In this document: positions 1-9,230 of the stretch, in pieces | Numbering within the stretch: position 1 is the first letter of the stretch | How the letters are laid out: each line of letters opens with the position of its first letter | DNA from: an uncultured Bacteroidales bacterium | Lineage (GTDB): Bacteria; Bacteroidota; Bacteroidia; Bacteroidales; UBA932 | NCBI GenBank assembly: GCA_944326365.1 | Contig: CALVDR010000005.1 | Coordinates: forward strand, 62,001-126,000 | Length of the DNA: 64,000 bases | Reading direction: 5' to 3' | The notes under the pieces: model-generated | The model's database searches: none | Told to the model about the DNA's origin: nothing | Seen by the model: the letters and a program-made list of their open reading frames with translations, nothing else | Position numbers and translations under genes: made by a program

Positions 1-356
1 ACGTTGTTCGGATTCTGGCGTACCTTTTCCTTGAATGTCACCGTCCTTTCCAGTTCTCCGACATATGCTATCATATTGAGGAGTACATACAGTTCGCTTA
101 TTTCCGGCACATCGCTCTGGATGTATATGGCCGACTTCTCGGGATCGAGTCCTGCAGCCAGATACTCTGCCAGAATGGTCTTCACGCTCGCATGAAAGTC
201 ATCCGGATGAGGATGGGTCGTGAGCGAATGAAGGTCTGCGATGAAGAAGAAGCATTTGTATTCGTCCTGTATCCTGACGAAGTTTCTCAATGCCCCGAAA
301 TAGTTCCCCAGATGGAGATGCCCTGTAGAGCGTATTCCGCTTAATACCGTATCCAT
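1..356 (-). CDS. trpS: Tryptophan--tRNA ligase, N-terminal part (runs off window)
   Basis: Cytoplasmic class I aminoacyl-tRNA synthetase that charges tRNA-Trp. Only the first 118 codons are present; the gene continues beyond position 1. The translation begins MDTVLSGIRSTGHLHLGNYF, with the TGHLHLGN segment being the family's version of the HIGH ATP-binding signature, followed by FFIADLHSLT, which is also typical of TrpRS. The ATG at 356-354 lies 4 bases downstream of the recA stop codon, so the two genes are probably co-transcribed. The KMSKS loop lies outside the window. Family assignment is firm; full length cannot be judged. Confidence 0.95.
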   Translation of the reverse strand, partial: MDTVLSGIRSTGHLHLGNYFGALRNFVRIQDEYKCFFFIADLHSLTTHPHPDDFHASVKTILAEYLAAGLDPEKSAIYIQSDVPEISELYVLLNMIAYVGELERTVTFKEKVRQNPNN

Positions 357-360
357 TTCC

Positions 361-1392
361 TTAGTCCTTTATGTTAGCCATCGCTTCCCTGATCTTCCCT
401 TCTATCTCTTCGCTCAGCTCTACGTTGTCTGTAAGAAGCTGCTTGACCGCTTCACGTCCCTGTGCCAGTCTGGTGTCTCCATAGCTGAACCATGAACCGC
501 TCTTCTTGATGATGTCGAATTCCACGCCGAGGTCGATGATCTCTCCTATGTGGGAGATGCCTTCCCCGAAGACTATGTCGAATTCCGCTTTTTTGAAAGG
601 TGGGGCGAGCTTGTTCTTCACGATCTTCACCCTGGTCCTGTTTCCGAGGGCTTCCTCACCGTCCTTGATCTGGGTGGTACGGCGCACGTCCACACGTACG
701 GAGGCATAGAACTTCAGGGCGTTTCCGCCTGTGGTGGTCTCCGGGTTTCCGAACATCACGCCTATCTTGTCGCGCAGCTGGTTTATGAATATGCAGCAGG
801 TATTGGTCTTGCTGATATTGGCGGTCAGTTTCCTGAGCGCCTGACTCATAAGTCTGGCCTGCAGTCCCATTTTCGAGTCTCCCATCTCGCCTTCGATCTC
901 GGCTTTCGGCGTCAGTGCGGCCACCGAGTCGATGACGATGATGTCTATAGCGCCTGAACGGATCAGATTGTCCGCTATTTCCAGGGCCTGTTCCCCGTTG
1001 TCCGGCTGGGATATGAGCAATGTCTCCAGATTCACTCCGAGATTCTTGGCATAGGTCCTGTCAAAGGCATGCTCGGCATCGATGATGGCTGCTATGCCAC
1101 CCTGTTTCTGGGCCTGGGCTATGGCGTGTATGGCCAGTGTGGTCTTTCCGCTGGACTCAGGTCCGAAGATTTCTATGACACGACCCCGAGGATAGCCTCC
1201 GATACCCAGGGCATGGTCGAGGGCTATGGATCCGCTCGGAATCACCGATACTTCCCATTTAGGCTGGTCTTCCCCCATCTTCATGATCGCGCCTTTCCCG
1301 TAATCCTTCTCGATCTTGTCGATAGTCGCCTGAAGTGCCTTCAGTTTTGCAGCGTTCACATCGACAGTTTCCTTTTCTACTTCTTTAGCCAT
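361..1392 (-). CDS. recA: Recombinase RecA
   Basis: ATP-dependent DNA strand-exchange protein and SOS co-protease; 343 residues, normal length. Walker [10 protein letters not shown] lies near residues 77-85, with the MAW-type (IIDAEHAFD) and [11 protein letters not shown] (Walker B) segments following, and the ssDNA-binding loop around [12 protein letters not shown]. The frame is open to 1452, but the start at 1392 (MAKEVEKE) is preferred because a -7 box (TATCTTTG on the minus strand, 1450-1457) overlaps the longer start. No Shine-Dalgarno sequence is visible, as usual in Bacteroidota. The C-terminus is short and only moderately acidic. trpS follows after 4 bases. Confidence 0.98.
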   Translation of the reverse strand: MAKEVEKETVDVNAAKLKALQATIDKIEKDYGKGAIMKMGEDQPKWEVSVIPSGSIALDHALGIGGYPRGRVIEIFGPESSGKTTLAIHAIAQAQKQGGIAAIIDAEHAFDRTYAKNLGVNLETLLISQPDNGEQALEIADNLIRSGAIDIIVIDSVAALTPKAEIEGEMGDSKMGLQARLMSQALRKLTANISKTNTCCIFINQLRDKIGVMFGNPETTTGGNALKFYASVRVDVRRTTQIKDGEEALGNRTRVKIVKNKLAPPFKKAEFDIVFGEGISHIGEIIDLGVEFDIIKKSGSWFSYGDTRLAQGREAVKQLLTDNVELSEEIEGKIREAMANIKD

Positions 1393-1449
1393 AAATGCAT
1401 GTTTTATTTTTCGTTTTCTGGCTCCGGGCTTTCCGGCAGCCGCAATAGA

Positions 1450-1457
1450 CAAAGATA
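1450..1457 (-). promoter_or_regulatory. -7 box of the recA promoter
   Basis: The minus strand reads TATCTTTG, an exact TAnnTTTG Bacteroidota -7 element, about 58 bases upstream of the recA ATG. No convincing -33 TTTG partner is seen. I see no obvious LexA-type palindrome beside it. Confidence 0.6.
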
Positions 1458-1500
1458 CGAAAAAATCGCGATTTCCTATCCGCAGGTATGGAATTATTTT

Positions 1501-1508
1501 TAAATTTG
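1501..1508 (+). promoter_or_regulatory. -7 box of the rlmN promoter
   Basis: TAAATTTG matches TAnnTTTG and lies 31 bases before the rlmN ATG. It is divergent from the recA box, so the 147-base gap holds both promoters. Confidence 0.6.
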
Positions 1509-1539
1509 CAAGAATCGGAAATTTTGGAAAGGCCTGAAT

Positions 1540-2616
1540 ATGAAGAAAAGACTTCTGGGAAAGACACCTGACGAACTCAGGGAAATAGTGCTGGAGGCGG
1601 GACTCCCCGGTTTCACTGCCGGGCAGATAGCCCAGTGGATATACAGGAAGAAAGTCAGGACGATAGATCAGATGACGAACATCTCCAGATCCGGAAGACA
1701 GAAGCTCTCAGAGGAGTATGAAGTGGGGGTGATTCCGTACACTGACCTTCAGATTTCACGTGACGGGACGAAGAAGTATCTTTTCCCTGTCAGATGCACC
1801 ATGAAGTCAGGTCTGGCGCTCACTGATGACTGCAAGGTGGAAGAGTCCGGCCTGGAAGACGGAGCGGTCGAGGCCGTGATGATTCCCGATGAAGACAGGG
1901 CCACCCTCTGTGTTTCGGCCCAATCGGGCTGCAGGATGGGCTGCAGGTTCTGCATGACGGGCCGGCAGGGATTCCACGGGCATCTGTCGGCGGCGGATAT
2001 CCTGTCCCAGTTCATGGCCGTGGATGAATCGGACCGTCTTACGAATGCCGTATTCATGGGCATGGGCGAGCCGCTGGACAACTGTGAAAATGTCATGCGT
2101 GCCATAGAGGTCCTGACATCTGACTGGGGTTTCGGCTGGAGTCCAAAGCGGATCACCCTGTCTACCATCGGTGTTCTGCCTGCCTTGAAAAGATATCTCG
2201 ACGAATGCCGCTGTCATCTGGCCGTCAGTCTGCACGACCCTTTCCCTGAAGAGCGCTTCAGAATCATGCCTGTGGAAAAAGCCTTCGATATCAGGGATAT
2301 ACTCGATCTTGTCAGACAATACGACTTCACCGGACAGAGACGTGTAAGTTTCGAGTATACGATGTTTTCAGGCTTCAATGACTCTATACGTCACGCCGAT
2401 GCCCTGAGCCGTCTGCTCAAAGGCCTGGAATGCCGTGTGAATCTCATCAGATTCCACCAGATACCTGATTTCCCATATGACTGTCCTTCGGATGCCGTCA
2501 TCAGGAGATTTCAGGAGAGGCTGAACGCCAATGGCATACTGGCCACAGTCAGGGCTTCCAGGGGAGAAGATATACTCGCCGCCTGCGGCATGCTCGCAGG
2601 AAAACACAAGAAGTAG
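1540..2616 (+). CDS. rlmN: 23S rRNA (adenine(2503)-C(2))-methyltransferase RlmN
   Basis: Radical SAM enzyme that methylates C2 of A2503 in 23S rRNA (and A37 of some tRNAs); cytoplasmic, 358 residues. The [4Fe-4S] motif CxxxCxxC is C131/C135/C138 in [13 protein letters not shown]; the [11 protein letters not shown]-binding segment follows; the C-terminal catalytic cysteine is C349 in AACGML. An unusual feature is about 20 extra residues (roughly 86-108, rich in Asp/Glu/Ser, with two cysteines) between the KYLFP and VEAVMIP segments, where the homologs I recall have a short turn. The next gene starts 2 bases after the stop. Confidence 0.96.
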   Translation: MKKRLLGKTPDELREIVLEAGLPGFTAGQIAQWIYRKKVRTIDQMTNISRSGRQKLSEEYEVGVIPYTDLQISRDGTKKYLFPVRCTMKSGLALTDDCKVEESGLEDGAVEAVMIPDEDRATLCVSAQSGCRMGCRFCMTGRQGFHGHLSAADILSQFMAVDESDRLTNAVFMGMGEPLDNCENVMRAIEVLTSDWGFGWSPKRITLSTIGVLPALKRYLDECRCHLAVSLHDPFPEERFRIMPVEKAFDIRDILDLVRQYDFTGQRRVSFEYTMFSGFNDSIRHADALSRLLKGLECRVNLIRFHQIPDFPYDCPSDAVIRRFQERLNANGILATVRASRGEDILAACGMLAGKHKK

Positions 2617-2618
2617 GT

Positions 2619-5081
2619 ATGCGTTTCAGGATTCTTGCCACCATATTACTGCCTGCGGCAATGTCTTTGTTTTCCCTTGTCTCCGCGCCTGCTGACGCGG
2701 CGGAGAAGGGGAACAAATCCGGTATTGCCGGGGAACCGGCAGCCATACCGTATCCGCTTACGAAGGCTGATTCCCTGTCGGTGGGCCGCATAAGGGCGAG
2801 AATGGACAGCATCCGCCGGGAACGCCCCACTGTCGCTCTGGTACTCAGCGGAGGCGGGGCGAAGGGTGCGGCACAGATAGGGGTCCTGAAGTATCTGGAG
2901 TCGATAGACATGCCGATAGATATGGTGCTCGGTACCAGCATGGGAGGCCTTATAGGAGGAATCTATGCACTCGGATATACCGCAGACCAGATAGACTCCA
3001 TCATCAGGACTGTGGACTGGACCATGGCCATGAGTGACGCTGTCCCGCGGGAATACATATCTTATGCGGAATCTGAATACAGGGAAAAATATGTCCTGTC
3101 CATCCCTTTCTATTATGACACGGACTATTACAAGGTCCTGCTCGAAGACGAGATGAAATATGTCGATACCAAGAGGTATGACGAACAGTTCAGTCTCGGT
3201 GCCGATTCCGGCAGACCTGCGGATCTGATAAAGGAGAATCTTCTGGGCAGTCTCCCGTCGGGATATATTTTCGGGCAGAATGTCTACAACCTTATAAACG
3301 GACTCTCCGTGGGCTATCAGGACAGCATAAGCTTTTCTTCGCTTCCGATCCCCTTTGTCTGTGTGGCTACCGAGATGGTCAGCGGTACGGCCAAATACTG
3401 GCACAGCGGGTATTTTTCCACCGCCATGCGATCCACGATGTCCATCCCCGGGGTTTTCGCTCCTGTGAAGGTGGACGGGATGGTGCTTGTGGACGGAGGC
3501 ATGAGGGACAACTATCCTACGGCCATGGCCCGTTCCCTGGGTGCGGACATAGTGATAGGTGTGGAGGTTTCCACGGACAGAAAACAGTACAACGAGATAA
3601 ACAATATAGGGGATATCATCAGCCAGGGAATAGACATGCTCGGACGCTCTGTGTATGAATACAATATGACTCTGGCTGACATAAACATCCATCCGCATCT
3701 GCCCGGATATGACATGATGAGTTTCGATGCGGAAAGCATAGACAGGATCATTCATGAGGGATATGTGGCAGCCTACAGGAACGAAGCCGGACTGAAAGCG
3801 ATAAAGGACCGTGTCGGCAGGGATACTACAGTGCTGCACAACAGGAAGGCGATAGATCTGAACATGAAGCCCGTAGTGGTTTCCGGCGTGGATATCAGGG
3901 GCGTGAGTGACAGGGAAAAGGCCATACTTATGCGCAGGATAGATATCAGGCCGGGTGACAGCGTGACCAGATCGGATGTCGAGCATGTCGTGGCTGAGAT
4001 ATTCGGGACCCAGTGCTATGACTATGTGACATACGAGATGGAAGGGGCGGAAGAGCCTTTCAATCTGGTTCTGAACTGCAAGCCAGGCCCTGTCCATCAG
4101 CTTGGCATAGGACTCAGACTGGATTCCGAAGAGCTGGTGTCGGTACTGGTGAATGTAGGTCTCAATGCCCACAGGCTGCAGGGGTCGAAATACGATTTCA
4201 CAGGCAGGATAAGCGTGAATCCGTATTTCCAGTTCCACTATTCCTACGATGCCCCCAAGACACCGACTCTCAATGCCACCGCATCCGTGAGGTGGACAGA
4301 CCTGAATTTCCTGAGTTTTCTGGACTTTTCCCCGGCCAGATTCAATTTCAGCTATCTCAATGTCAGGGAGGAGTTCTTTCTGTCGAATATAAAATGGTCG
4401 ATGTTCGATCTGAAGGCAGGTATCAGGAACGATTACTTCAATGTCCGTTCAGCCATGTCGGCCGGCAGTGTGTTCGGGGACTATGACCTGGACCAGCTCA
4501 GCAACGACTATGTCTCTCTCTTCCTGAATGCCAGGAGCGAAAACCTCGATGACGGCTATTTCCCGTCGCACGGGTATACGGCCGGCATTTCATATGGCTG
4601 GACATTTGCCGGATTCCCGTACAGGTTCAACAATTTCCATGCATTGCAGCTTGACGGCCGTGTGGTAGTTCCGGGAGGAGACTTCTTTGCATTCATACCT
4701 TCTGTGAATCTCCGTGTCCTTTTGGGCAGCGATGTGCCTCTGGCCTACATAAACGCTATGGGCGGCAGCATTCCCGGCAGATATATCGACCAGCAGATGC
4801 CATTCGTCGGAGTGAACAATGTCTCGGCGATGAAAAATATCCTGACCGTATTCAGGACCGACTACCGTTTCAGGGTGGCGAAAAACCACTATGTCACGGG
4901 GATATTGAACTATGCGCGTGATTCTGAAGACTTCCGTGGCTATACGAAAGGGCTCGGCTACTTCGGTGCGGGGCTCGAATATTCATTCGATGCCATTTTC
5001 GGGCCGGTATCGGCCAATATACACTGGTCGAATGTGACGAAGACGGTCGGATTCTATGTCAATATAGGTTATTGGTTCTGA
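2619..5081 (+). CDS. Patatin-like phospholipase with C-terminal outer-membrane barrel
   Basis: 820 residues. A signal peptide (about 1-28, ending near PADAAEK) is followed by a patatin lipase domain (about 70-300): oxyanion loop GGGAKG at 78-83, nucleophile Ser107 in GTSMGG, and Asp292 in the VDGGM dyad motif. A short POTRA-like stretch (about 415-490) leads into a C-terminal half rich in aromatic beta-strands ending in GYWF, as in Omp85/BamA-type barrels. It is therefore probably an outer-membrane protein presenting an acyl-hydrolase domain, like PlpD-type autotransporters and the RssA/NTE relatives of Bacteroidota. The substrate is unknown. It sits between rlmN and recX with 2-base gaps on each side, suggesting one transcript. 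Confidence 0.88.
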   Translation: MRFRILATILLPAAMSLFSLVSAPADAAEKGNKSGIAGEPAAIPYPLTKADSLSVGRIRARMDSIRRERPTVALVLSGGGAKGAAQIGVLKYLESIDMPIDMVLGTSMGGLIGGIYALGYTADQIDSIIRTVDWTMAMSDAVPREYISYAESEYREKYVLSIPFYYDTDYYKVLLEDEMKYVDTKRYDEQFSLGADSGRPADLIKENLLGSLPSGYIFGQNVYNLINGLSVGYQDSISFSSLPIPFVCVATEMVSGTAKYWHSGYFSTAMRSTMSIPGVFAPVKVDGMVLVDGGMRDNYPTAMARSLGADIVIGVEVSTDRKQYNEINNIGDIISQGIDMLGRSVYEYNMTLADINIHPHLPGYDMMSFDAESIDRIIHEGYVAAYRNEAGLKAIKDRVGRDTTVLHNRKAIDLNMKPVVVSGVDIRGVSDREKAILMRRIDIRPGDSVTRSDVEHVVAEIFGTQCYDYVTYEMEGAEEPFNLVLNCKPGPVHQLGIGLRLDSEELVSVLVNVGLNAHRLQGSKYDFTGRISVNPYFQFHYSYDAPKTPTLNATASVRWTDLNFLSFLDFSPARFNFSYLNVREEFFLSNIKWSMFDLKAGIRNDYFNVRSAMSAGSVFGDYDLDQLSNDYVSLFLNARSENLDDGYFPSHGYTAGISYGWTFAGFPYRFNNFHALQLDGRVVVPGGDFFAFIPSVNLRVLLGSDVPLAYINAMGGSIPGRYIDQQMPFVGVNNVSAMKNILTVFRTDYRFRVAKNHYVTGILNYARDSEDFRGYTKGLGYFGAGLEYSFDAIFGPVSANIHWSNVTKTVGFYVNIGYWF

Positions 5082-5083
5082 TT

Positions 5084-5587
5084 ATGGATGACAGAGGCAG
5101 GGAATTGCTCGGGAAGATGACTGCATTGTGCTCCAGACGGGAGTATTGCGAAGCCGATATCAGGAAGAAACTGGCGAAGGCGCGTCAGGAGGACGGAAGT
5201 ATTGCCGCGGATGCGGCATCCAGGGCACAGATGGAGGATGATATCATTGACTTTCTTAAAAAGGAGAAGTTCATCGATGATTTGCGGTATGCGACGGCGT
5301 ATGTCAGGGACAAGTCGGCCATAGCCGGGTGGGGAAGGGTGAAGATACGGCATTCTCTGTCAGCGAAAGGGGTATCCAGAGAATGTGTGGAAACGGCATT
5401 GGCGGAGCTGGACGGGAACCCGGGACTGGCGAAACTGGAAAAGGCATTGAAAATGAAGGCCGCGAAGCTGAGGGATGACCCTCACTGCAAGTTCAAGCTG
5501 CTCCGGTTTGCCCTTGGAAGAGGGTATGAATATGACGAGATCAGAGGCCTGGTGGATGCCGCCGTGAAGACTCCGGACGAAGAATGA
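5084..5587 (+). CDS. recX: Regulatory protein RecX
   Basis: Small helical protein (167 residues) that binds and modulates RecA filaments. The family's three-helix repeats are visible: the CSRREYCEADIRKKL segment at the N-terminus, then DIIDFLKKEKFIDDLRYATAYVRDK and the GRVKIRHSLSAKGV segment. The ATG at 5084 is used rather than the in-frame TTG at 5072, which lies inside the previous gene. recA is near by but on the opposite strand, so the two are not in one operon here. Confidence 0.9.
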   Translation: MDDRGRELLGKMTALCSRREYCEADIRKKLAKARQEDGSIAADAASRAQMEDDIIDFLKKEKFIDDLRYATAYVRDKSAIAGWGRVKIRHSLSAKGVSRECVETALAELDGNPGLAKLEKALKMKAAKLRDDPHCKFKLLRFALGRGYEYDEIRGLVDAAVKTPDEE

Positions 5588-5609
5588 CACAAATATCAGA
5601 TGTTTACAT

Positions 5610-7598
5610 ATGACTCAGTACAGAAAACTTACCGAAAAGGAAATCGGGCGGCTCAAGGCACAGATGTGTACGGCCGCGGAATGGAATGATGTGGAAGTGG
5701 CTGACGGTTTCTCGCCGGAATATGTGCATGCGACACGTTTTTCAGGAAAGGTGAAGCTCGGGAGATTCGACAAGGTGTTCGAGATGCCCGGAGGAATCAG
5801 AAAGCATTCGGGACTCTATCACACTACATTGCACAACGTGACAGTGGGCGATGACTGCTGTATAGAAAACGTGAAGAACTATATCGCGAACTACGAGATC
5901 GGACACGACTGCTTCATCGAGAATGTGGATATCATACTGGTGGACGGCCGCAGCAGTTTCGGAAACGGTGTGGAAGTCTCCGTCCTGAACGAGACAGGGG
6001 GACGAGAGGTCGTGATTCATGACTATCTTTCCGCGCACCAGGCATATTTCATGGCTCTGTACAGACACAGGCCCGATCTGATCGCAGGACTGAAAGCCAT
6101 CGTGGCCAGATACGTGGAGTCTGTCACGTCTGACATCGGTACGATAGCCCCTCACGTGACTATCGTGGATGCAGGCTACATAAAGAACGTGAAGATAGGG
6201 GAGTATTGCAAGATCGAAGGTACCGGACGCCTGAAAAACGGAAGCATAAACAGCAACATACATGCTCCAGTCCACATCGGCGTGGGTGTCATAGGGGATG
6301 ATTTCATCATTTGCAGCGGGGCGTCCGTGGAAGACCGTGCCACCATATCCAGATGCTTTATCGGCCAGTCCTGCCATATAGGACACACATATTCGGCTTC
6401 CGATTCCCTGTTCTTCTGCAACTGCCACGGTGAGAACGGAGAGGCGTGCGCCATTTTCGCCGGGCCTTTCACCGTGACGCATCACAAGTCGACATTGCTC
6501 ATAGCCGGAATGTTTTCCTTCATGAATGCAGGTTCCGGGTCGAACCAGAGCAACCACATGTACAAGCTCGGACCTATCCATCAGGGAATCATGGAGCGTG
6601 GGGCGAAGACGGCGTCCGACTCGTATCTGCTGTGGCCTGCGAAGGTAGGGGCCTTCTCCCTCGTCATGGGACGTCATGTCTCGCATCAGGATACGTCGGA
6701 TCTTCCGTTTTCCTATCTGATCGAGCAGCAGAATACTTCCTATATCTTCCCCGGCGTGAACCTGCGCAGTGTGGGAACGATACGTGATGCGCAGAAGTGG
6801 CCCAAGAGGGACGGGCGCAAGGACCCCGAGAAGCTGGAATGCATAAACTACAACCTCCTGAGCCCGTATACCATACAGAAGATGCTGAACGCCACGGCTA
6901 TCCTGAAGGATCTGGTGCGCGTGTCCGGGGAGACTTCCGACACATATTCTTACCAGAGTGCGAAAATCCGGAATTCTTCACTCCACAAGGGGCTGCGCTT
7001 CTATGATCTGGCCATCAACAAATTCCTCGGCAATTCCCTTATAAAAAGGCTGGAGACGGTGCCTGACGGCAATATCGACGCCATCCGTGCCAGACTCCGT
7101 CCCGATACCCCTGCAGGCAGGGGCCAATGGGTGGATATTTCAGGGCTTATCGCCCCGAAATCCGAAATAGACGCCCTGATAGTCGATATCGAGACCGGAA
7201 AAGTGAAGGATGTCAGGGAAATAAATGCGAGGTTCGCCGAAATCCATTCGAATTACTATACATATGAATGGACATGGGCCTATGACAGGATGATTGAATA
7301 TTACGGCCTCGATCCTGACAATATCTCTGTGGATGATATCATCCGTATCGCGGAGAAATGGAAGGAGTCTGTGGTGACTCTGGACAGGATGGTGTACGAG
7401 GATGCCAGAAAGGAGTTTTCGCTTTCGTCGATGACAGGTTTCGGTGCTGACGGGGACAGTGACCAGCGTACCCGTGATTTCGAGGAAGTCCGCGGTGGCC
7501 TGTTCGATTCGAATACTTTCGTGAAGGCTGTCCTGGAGCACATACGTGTCAAGTCGGCCCTCGGCGACGAGTTTCTGTCCAGGATGAAACGCAGGTAA
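5610..7598 (+). CDS. DUF4954 family protein (left-handed beta-helix)
   Basis: 662 residues, no signal peptide, so probably cytoplasmic. Residues about 70-340 carry the short repeating pattern of hexapeptide/left-handed beta-helix proteins (for example VTVGDDCCIENV, YEIGHDCFIENV, VHIGVGVIGDDFIICSG), as in acyl- and nucleotidyl-transferases; the C-terminal third is helical. It matches the Bacteroidales DUF4954 family as I know it. No function is established to my knowledge; a sugar-nucleotide or acyl-transferase role is only inferred from the fold. It ends at a terminator shared with the convergent glycosyltransferase. Confidence 0.85.
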   Translation: MTQYRKLTEKEIGRLKAQMCTAAEWNDVEVADGFSPEYVHATRFSGKVKLGRFDKVFEMPGGIRKHSGLYHTTLHNVTVGDDCCIENVKNYIANYEIGHDCFIENVDIILVDGRSSFGNGVEVSVLNETGGREVVIHDYLSAHQAYFMALYRHRPDLIAGLKAIVARYVESVTSDIGTIAPHVTIVDAGYIKNVKIGEYCKIEGTGRLKNGSINSNIHAPVHIGVGVIGDDFIICSGASVEDRATISRCFIGQSCHIGHTYSASDSLFFCNCHGENGEACAIFAGPFTVTHHKSTLLIAGMFSFMNAGSGSNQSNHMYKLGPIHQGIMERGAKTASDSYLLWPAKVGAFSLVMGRHVSHQDTSDLPFSYLIEQQNTSYIFPGVNLRSVGTIRDAQKWPKRDGRKDPEKLECINYNLLSPYTIQKMLNATAILKDLVRVSGETSDTYSYQSAKIRNSSLHKGLRFYDLAINKFLGNSLIKRLETVPDGNIDAIRARLRPDTPAGRGQWVDISGLIAPKSEIDALIVDIETGKVKDVREINARFAEIHSNYYTYEWTWAYDRMIEYYGLDPDNISVDDIIRIAEKWKESVVTLDRMVYEDARKEFSLSSMTGFGADGDSDQRTRDFEEVRGGLFDSNTFVKAVLEHIRVKSALGDEFLSRMKRR

Positions 7599-7610
7599 AG
7601 ACTTGGGTGA

Positions 7611-7637
7611 AAAGGACCGGATCAAATCCGGTCCTTT
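7611..7637. terminator. Bidirectional hairpin terminator between convergent genes
   Basis: A 12-bp perfect stem (AAAGGACCGGAT, 7611-7622, pairing with 7626-7637) with a 3-base CAA loop. It lies just after the DUF4954 gene and overlaps the last codons of the minus-strand glycosyltransferase; A/T runs on both flanks are short. Confidence 0.75.
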
Positions 7638-8590
7638 ATGTTATAGTGATTCCTGTCGGAACTGCTTCTGGAAATCATCTCCGCGATGAAGCCTGAAAGG
7701 AAAAGCTGTATACCTACTATGAGGGCGACAAGGGCCAGATAGAACAGAGGCTGGTCGGTGACCTGCCGGAATCTCAGCCCGTGGGCCTGGGCTATCAGCT
7801 TGTCTATGATCAGCCATATGGCGATGACTCCGCCTGCCGCAAAAGTCAGAGTGCCTGTGAGCCCGAAGAAATGCATGGGTTTTTTCCCGAATGTGCTGAG
7901 AAACCAGAGGGAGAGCAGGTCCAGAAAGCCGTTTATGAAACGGTTCAGGCCGAATTTGCTTTTCCCGTATTTCCTTTTCTGGTGATGGACAGGCTTTTCG
8001 GTGATCTTGTCGAAGCCTGCGTTTTTCGCCAGATACGGAATATAGCGGTGCATTTCTCCATAGACTTCGATGTTTTTCACCACTTCGTTCCTGTAGGCTT
8101 TCAGTCCGCAGTTCATGTCGTGGAGCTTCAGTCCCGTGATCATGCGGGCTGTGGCATTGTACAGCTTGGACGGCAGGTTTTTCGTGAGTTTGTTGTCCTG
8201 CCTGTGCTGTTTCCATCCGGATACGATGTCGTAGCCCTGGCAGGTGACCATTGAGTACATCTCCGGGATTTCTTCAGGCGAATCCTGCAGGTCGGCGTCC
8301 ATGGTCACGACCACACGTCCTGTGGCAGCCTCGAATCCGCAGTACAGTGCGGCAGACTTCCCGTAGTTCCGTCTGAACGATATGCCTCGTATGTTCGTGT
8401 TTTTCCTTGCAAGCGTCTGTATGGTTTCCCATGAGCCGTCCCTGCTTCCGTCATCCACCATGATCAGTTCGTAGTCGTAATTTTCCCGCTCCATCACTTT
8501 TTCTATCCATGATACAAGTTCCGGAAGGGATTCGGCTTCGTTGTACAGGGATACTACTATGGACAGGTCTTTCTGGGGATTGCTATTCAT
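7622..8590 (-). CDS. Family 2 glycosyltransferase, membrane-anchored (DPM1/GtrB-like)
   Basis: 322 residues. The N-terminal GT-A domain (about 8-230) has SIVVSLYNEAESL, MVDDGSRDGS and the MDADLQDSPEE DXD-type motif that binds the metal and nucleotide sugar. Two C-terminal hydrophobic segments (about 233-260 and 277-300) anchor it in the inner membrane. Members of this group move a sugar from a nucleotide donor to polyprenyl phosphate, for glycan or lipid modification. The exact sugar cannot be read from sequence. It overlaps the upstream DUF4199 gene by 8 bases, so the two are translationally linked. Confidence 0.9.
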   Translation of the reverse strand: MNSNPQKDLSIVVSLYNEAESLPELVSWIEKVMERENYDYELIMVDDGSRDGSWETIQTLARKNTNIRGISFRRNYGKSAALYCGFEAATGRVVVTMDADLQDSPEEIPEMYSMVTCQGYDIVSGWKQHRQDNKLTKNLPSKLYNATARMITGLKLHDMNCGLKAYRNEVVKNIEVYGEMHRYIPYLAKNAGFDKITEKPVHHQKRKYGKSKFGLNRFINGFLDLLSLWFLSTFGKKPMHFFGLTGTLTFAAGGVIAIWLIIDKLIAQAHGLRFRQVTDQPLFYLALVALIVGIQLFLSGFIAEMISRSSSDRNHYNIKDRI

Positions 8591-9155
8591 GGTCGTTTGA
8601 AGTGTTTTGGTTCATGAACCTTGCGAACGGGTCTTTTTTCGGTATGGAAAGAGAAAGGATGGATGCCAGTATGACTCCGTATATCCAGCTGTAAATCCAT
8701 GTCGAGAAGAACAGGATACGTGGATAATTGTCTTCAATGGCCTTGAGTGCGGATCTGGTGTTCTCATCTATTTGCGAGCCGTACAGCTGATAGTATAGGT
8801 CCATCTGCTGTGACGCCGTTTCAGGGGATATGAACAGGATGTCGGACAGCATCGCGGCGGCAAATATGAGACTGGACGTCAGCGCCAGCAGCCTCCCGTA
8901 ACGTGCGGTGTCCCTGTTATCCACACCGTCGAACTCTCTTGTGAGCCTTTCCATGAGGAATTTCATGATCCAGATACAGCCTCCGAACTGTAAGAGCCAG
9001 ATGATGCCGTTCAGTACCGCCGTTCCTGCAGAGGGGATTCCTGAACCGGCTATGAACTGGGACAGTATCCGGCATGCGGCGGTGAACAGTCCGAGGACCA
9101 GCCCGTTTTTGGCCGCCTTGTTCCACAATATTTTTTTTGAATCCGGGTTGTTCAT
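8583..9155 (-). CDS. DUF4199 domain-containing membrane protein
   Basis: 190 residues with about four hydrophobic helices (around 16-36, 45-65, 87-110 and 153-173), fitting the Bacteroidota DUF4199 family of inner-membrane proteins, whose function is unknown to me. The frame stays open far upstream to 9983, but that part is antisense to thrS; the start MNNPDSKK at 9155 is right because a minus-strand -7 box lies at 9176-9183, 21 bases upstream. Pairing of a DUF4199 protein with a GT2 enzyme suggests a shared role in envelope glycolipid synthesis (inference). Confidence 0.85.
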   Translation of the reverse strand: MNNPDSKKILWNKAAKNGLVLGLFTAACRILSQFIAGSGIPSAGTAVLNGIIWLLQFGGCIWIMKFLMERLTREFDGVDNRDTARYGRLLALTSSLIFAAAMLSDILFISPETASQQMDLYYQLYGSQIDENTRSALKAIEDNYPRILFFSTWIYSWIYGVILASILSLSIPKKDPFARFMNQNTSNDHE

Positions 9156-9175
9156 AAAATTAAAGGTTGACAGCG

Positions 9176-9183
9176 CAAAGATA
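9176..9183 (-). promoter_or_regulatory. -7 box for the DUF4199/GT2 operon
   Basis: The minus strand reads TATCTTTG (TAnnTTTG), 21 bases before the ATG at 9155. It lies only 13 bases from the thrS -7 box on the other strand, so RNA polymerase cannot occupy both at once. Confidence 0.65.
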
Positions 9184-9195
9184 GAAAAAATATTG

Positions 9196-9203
9196 TACCT
9201 TTG
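9196..9203 (+). promoter_or_regulatory. -7 box of the thrS operon promoter
   Basis: TACCTTTG is an exact TAnnTTTG element, 28 bases before the thrS ATG at 9231. It drives the thrS-infC-rpmI-rplT(-lepB) block. Confidence 0.7.
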
Positions 9204-9230
9204 CAGTCTTGTAATTTTAAAGGTAGAATT

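Noticed and set aside
1393..1452. Longer recA with 20 more N-terminal residues
   Set aside because: The would-be start lies inside the -7 box TATCTTTG at 1450-1457, and the extra residues are not typical of RecA.
2646..4238. 530-codon open frame antisense to the patatin gene
   Set aside because: It mirrors the codon structure of a clear gene, shows no family motif, is His/Arg-rich and has no promoter or start context.
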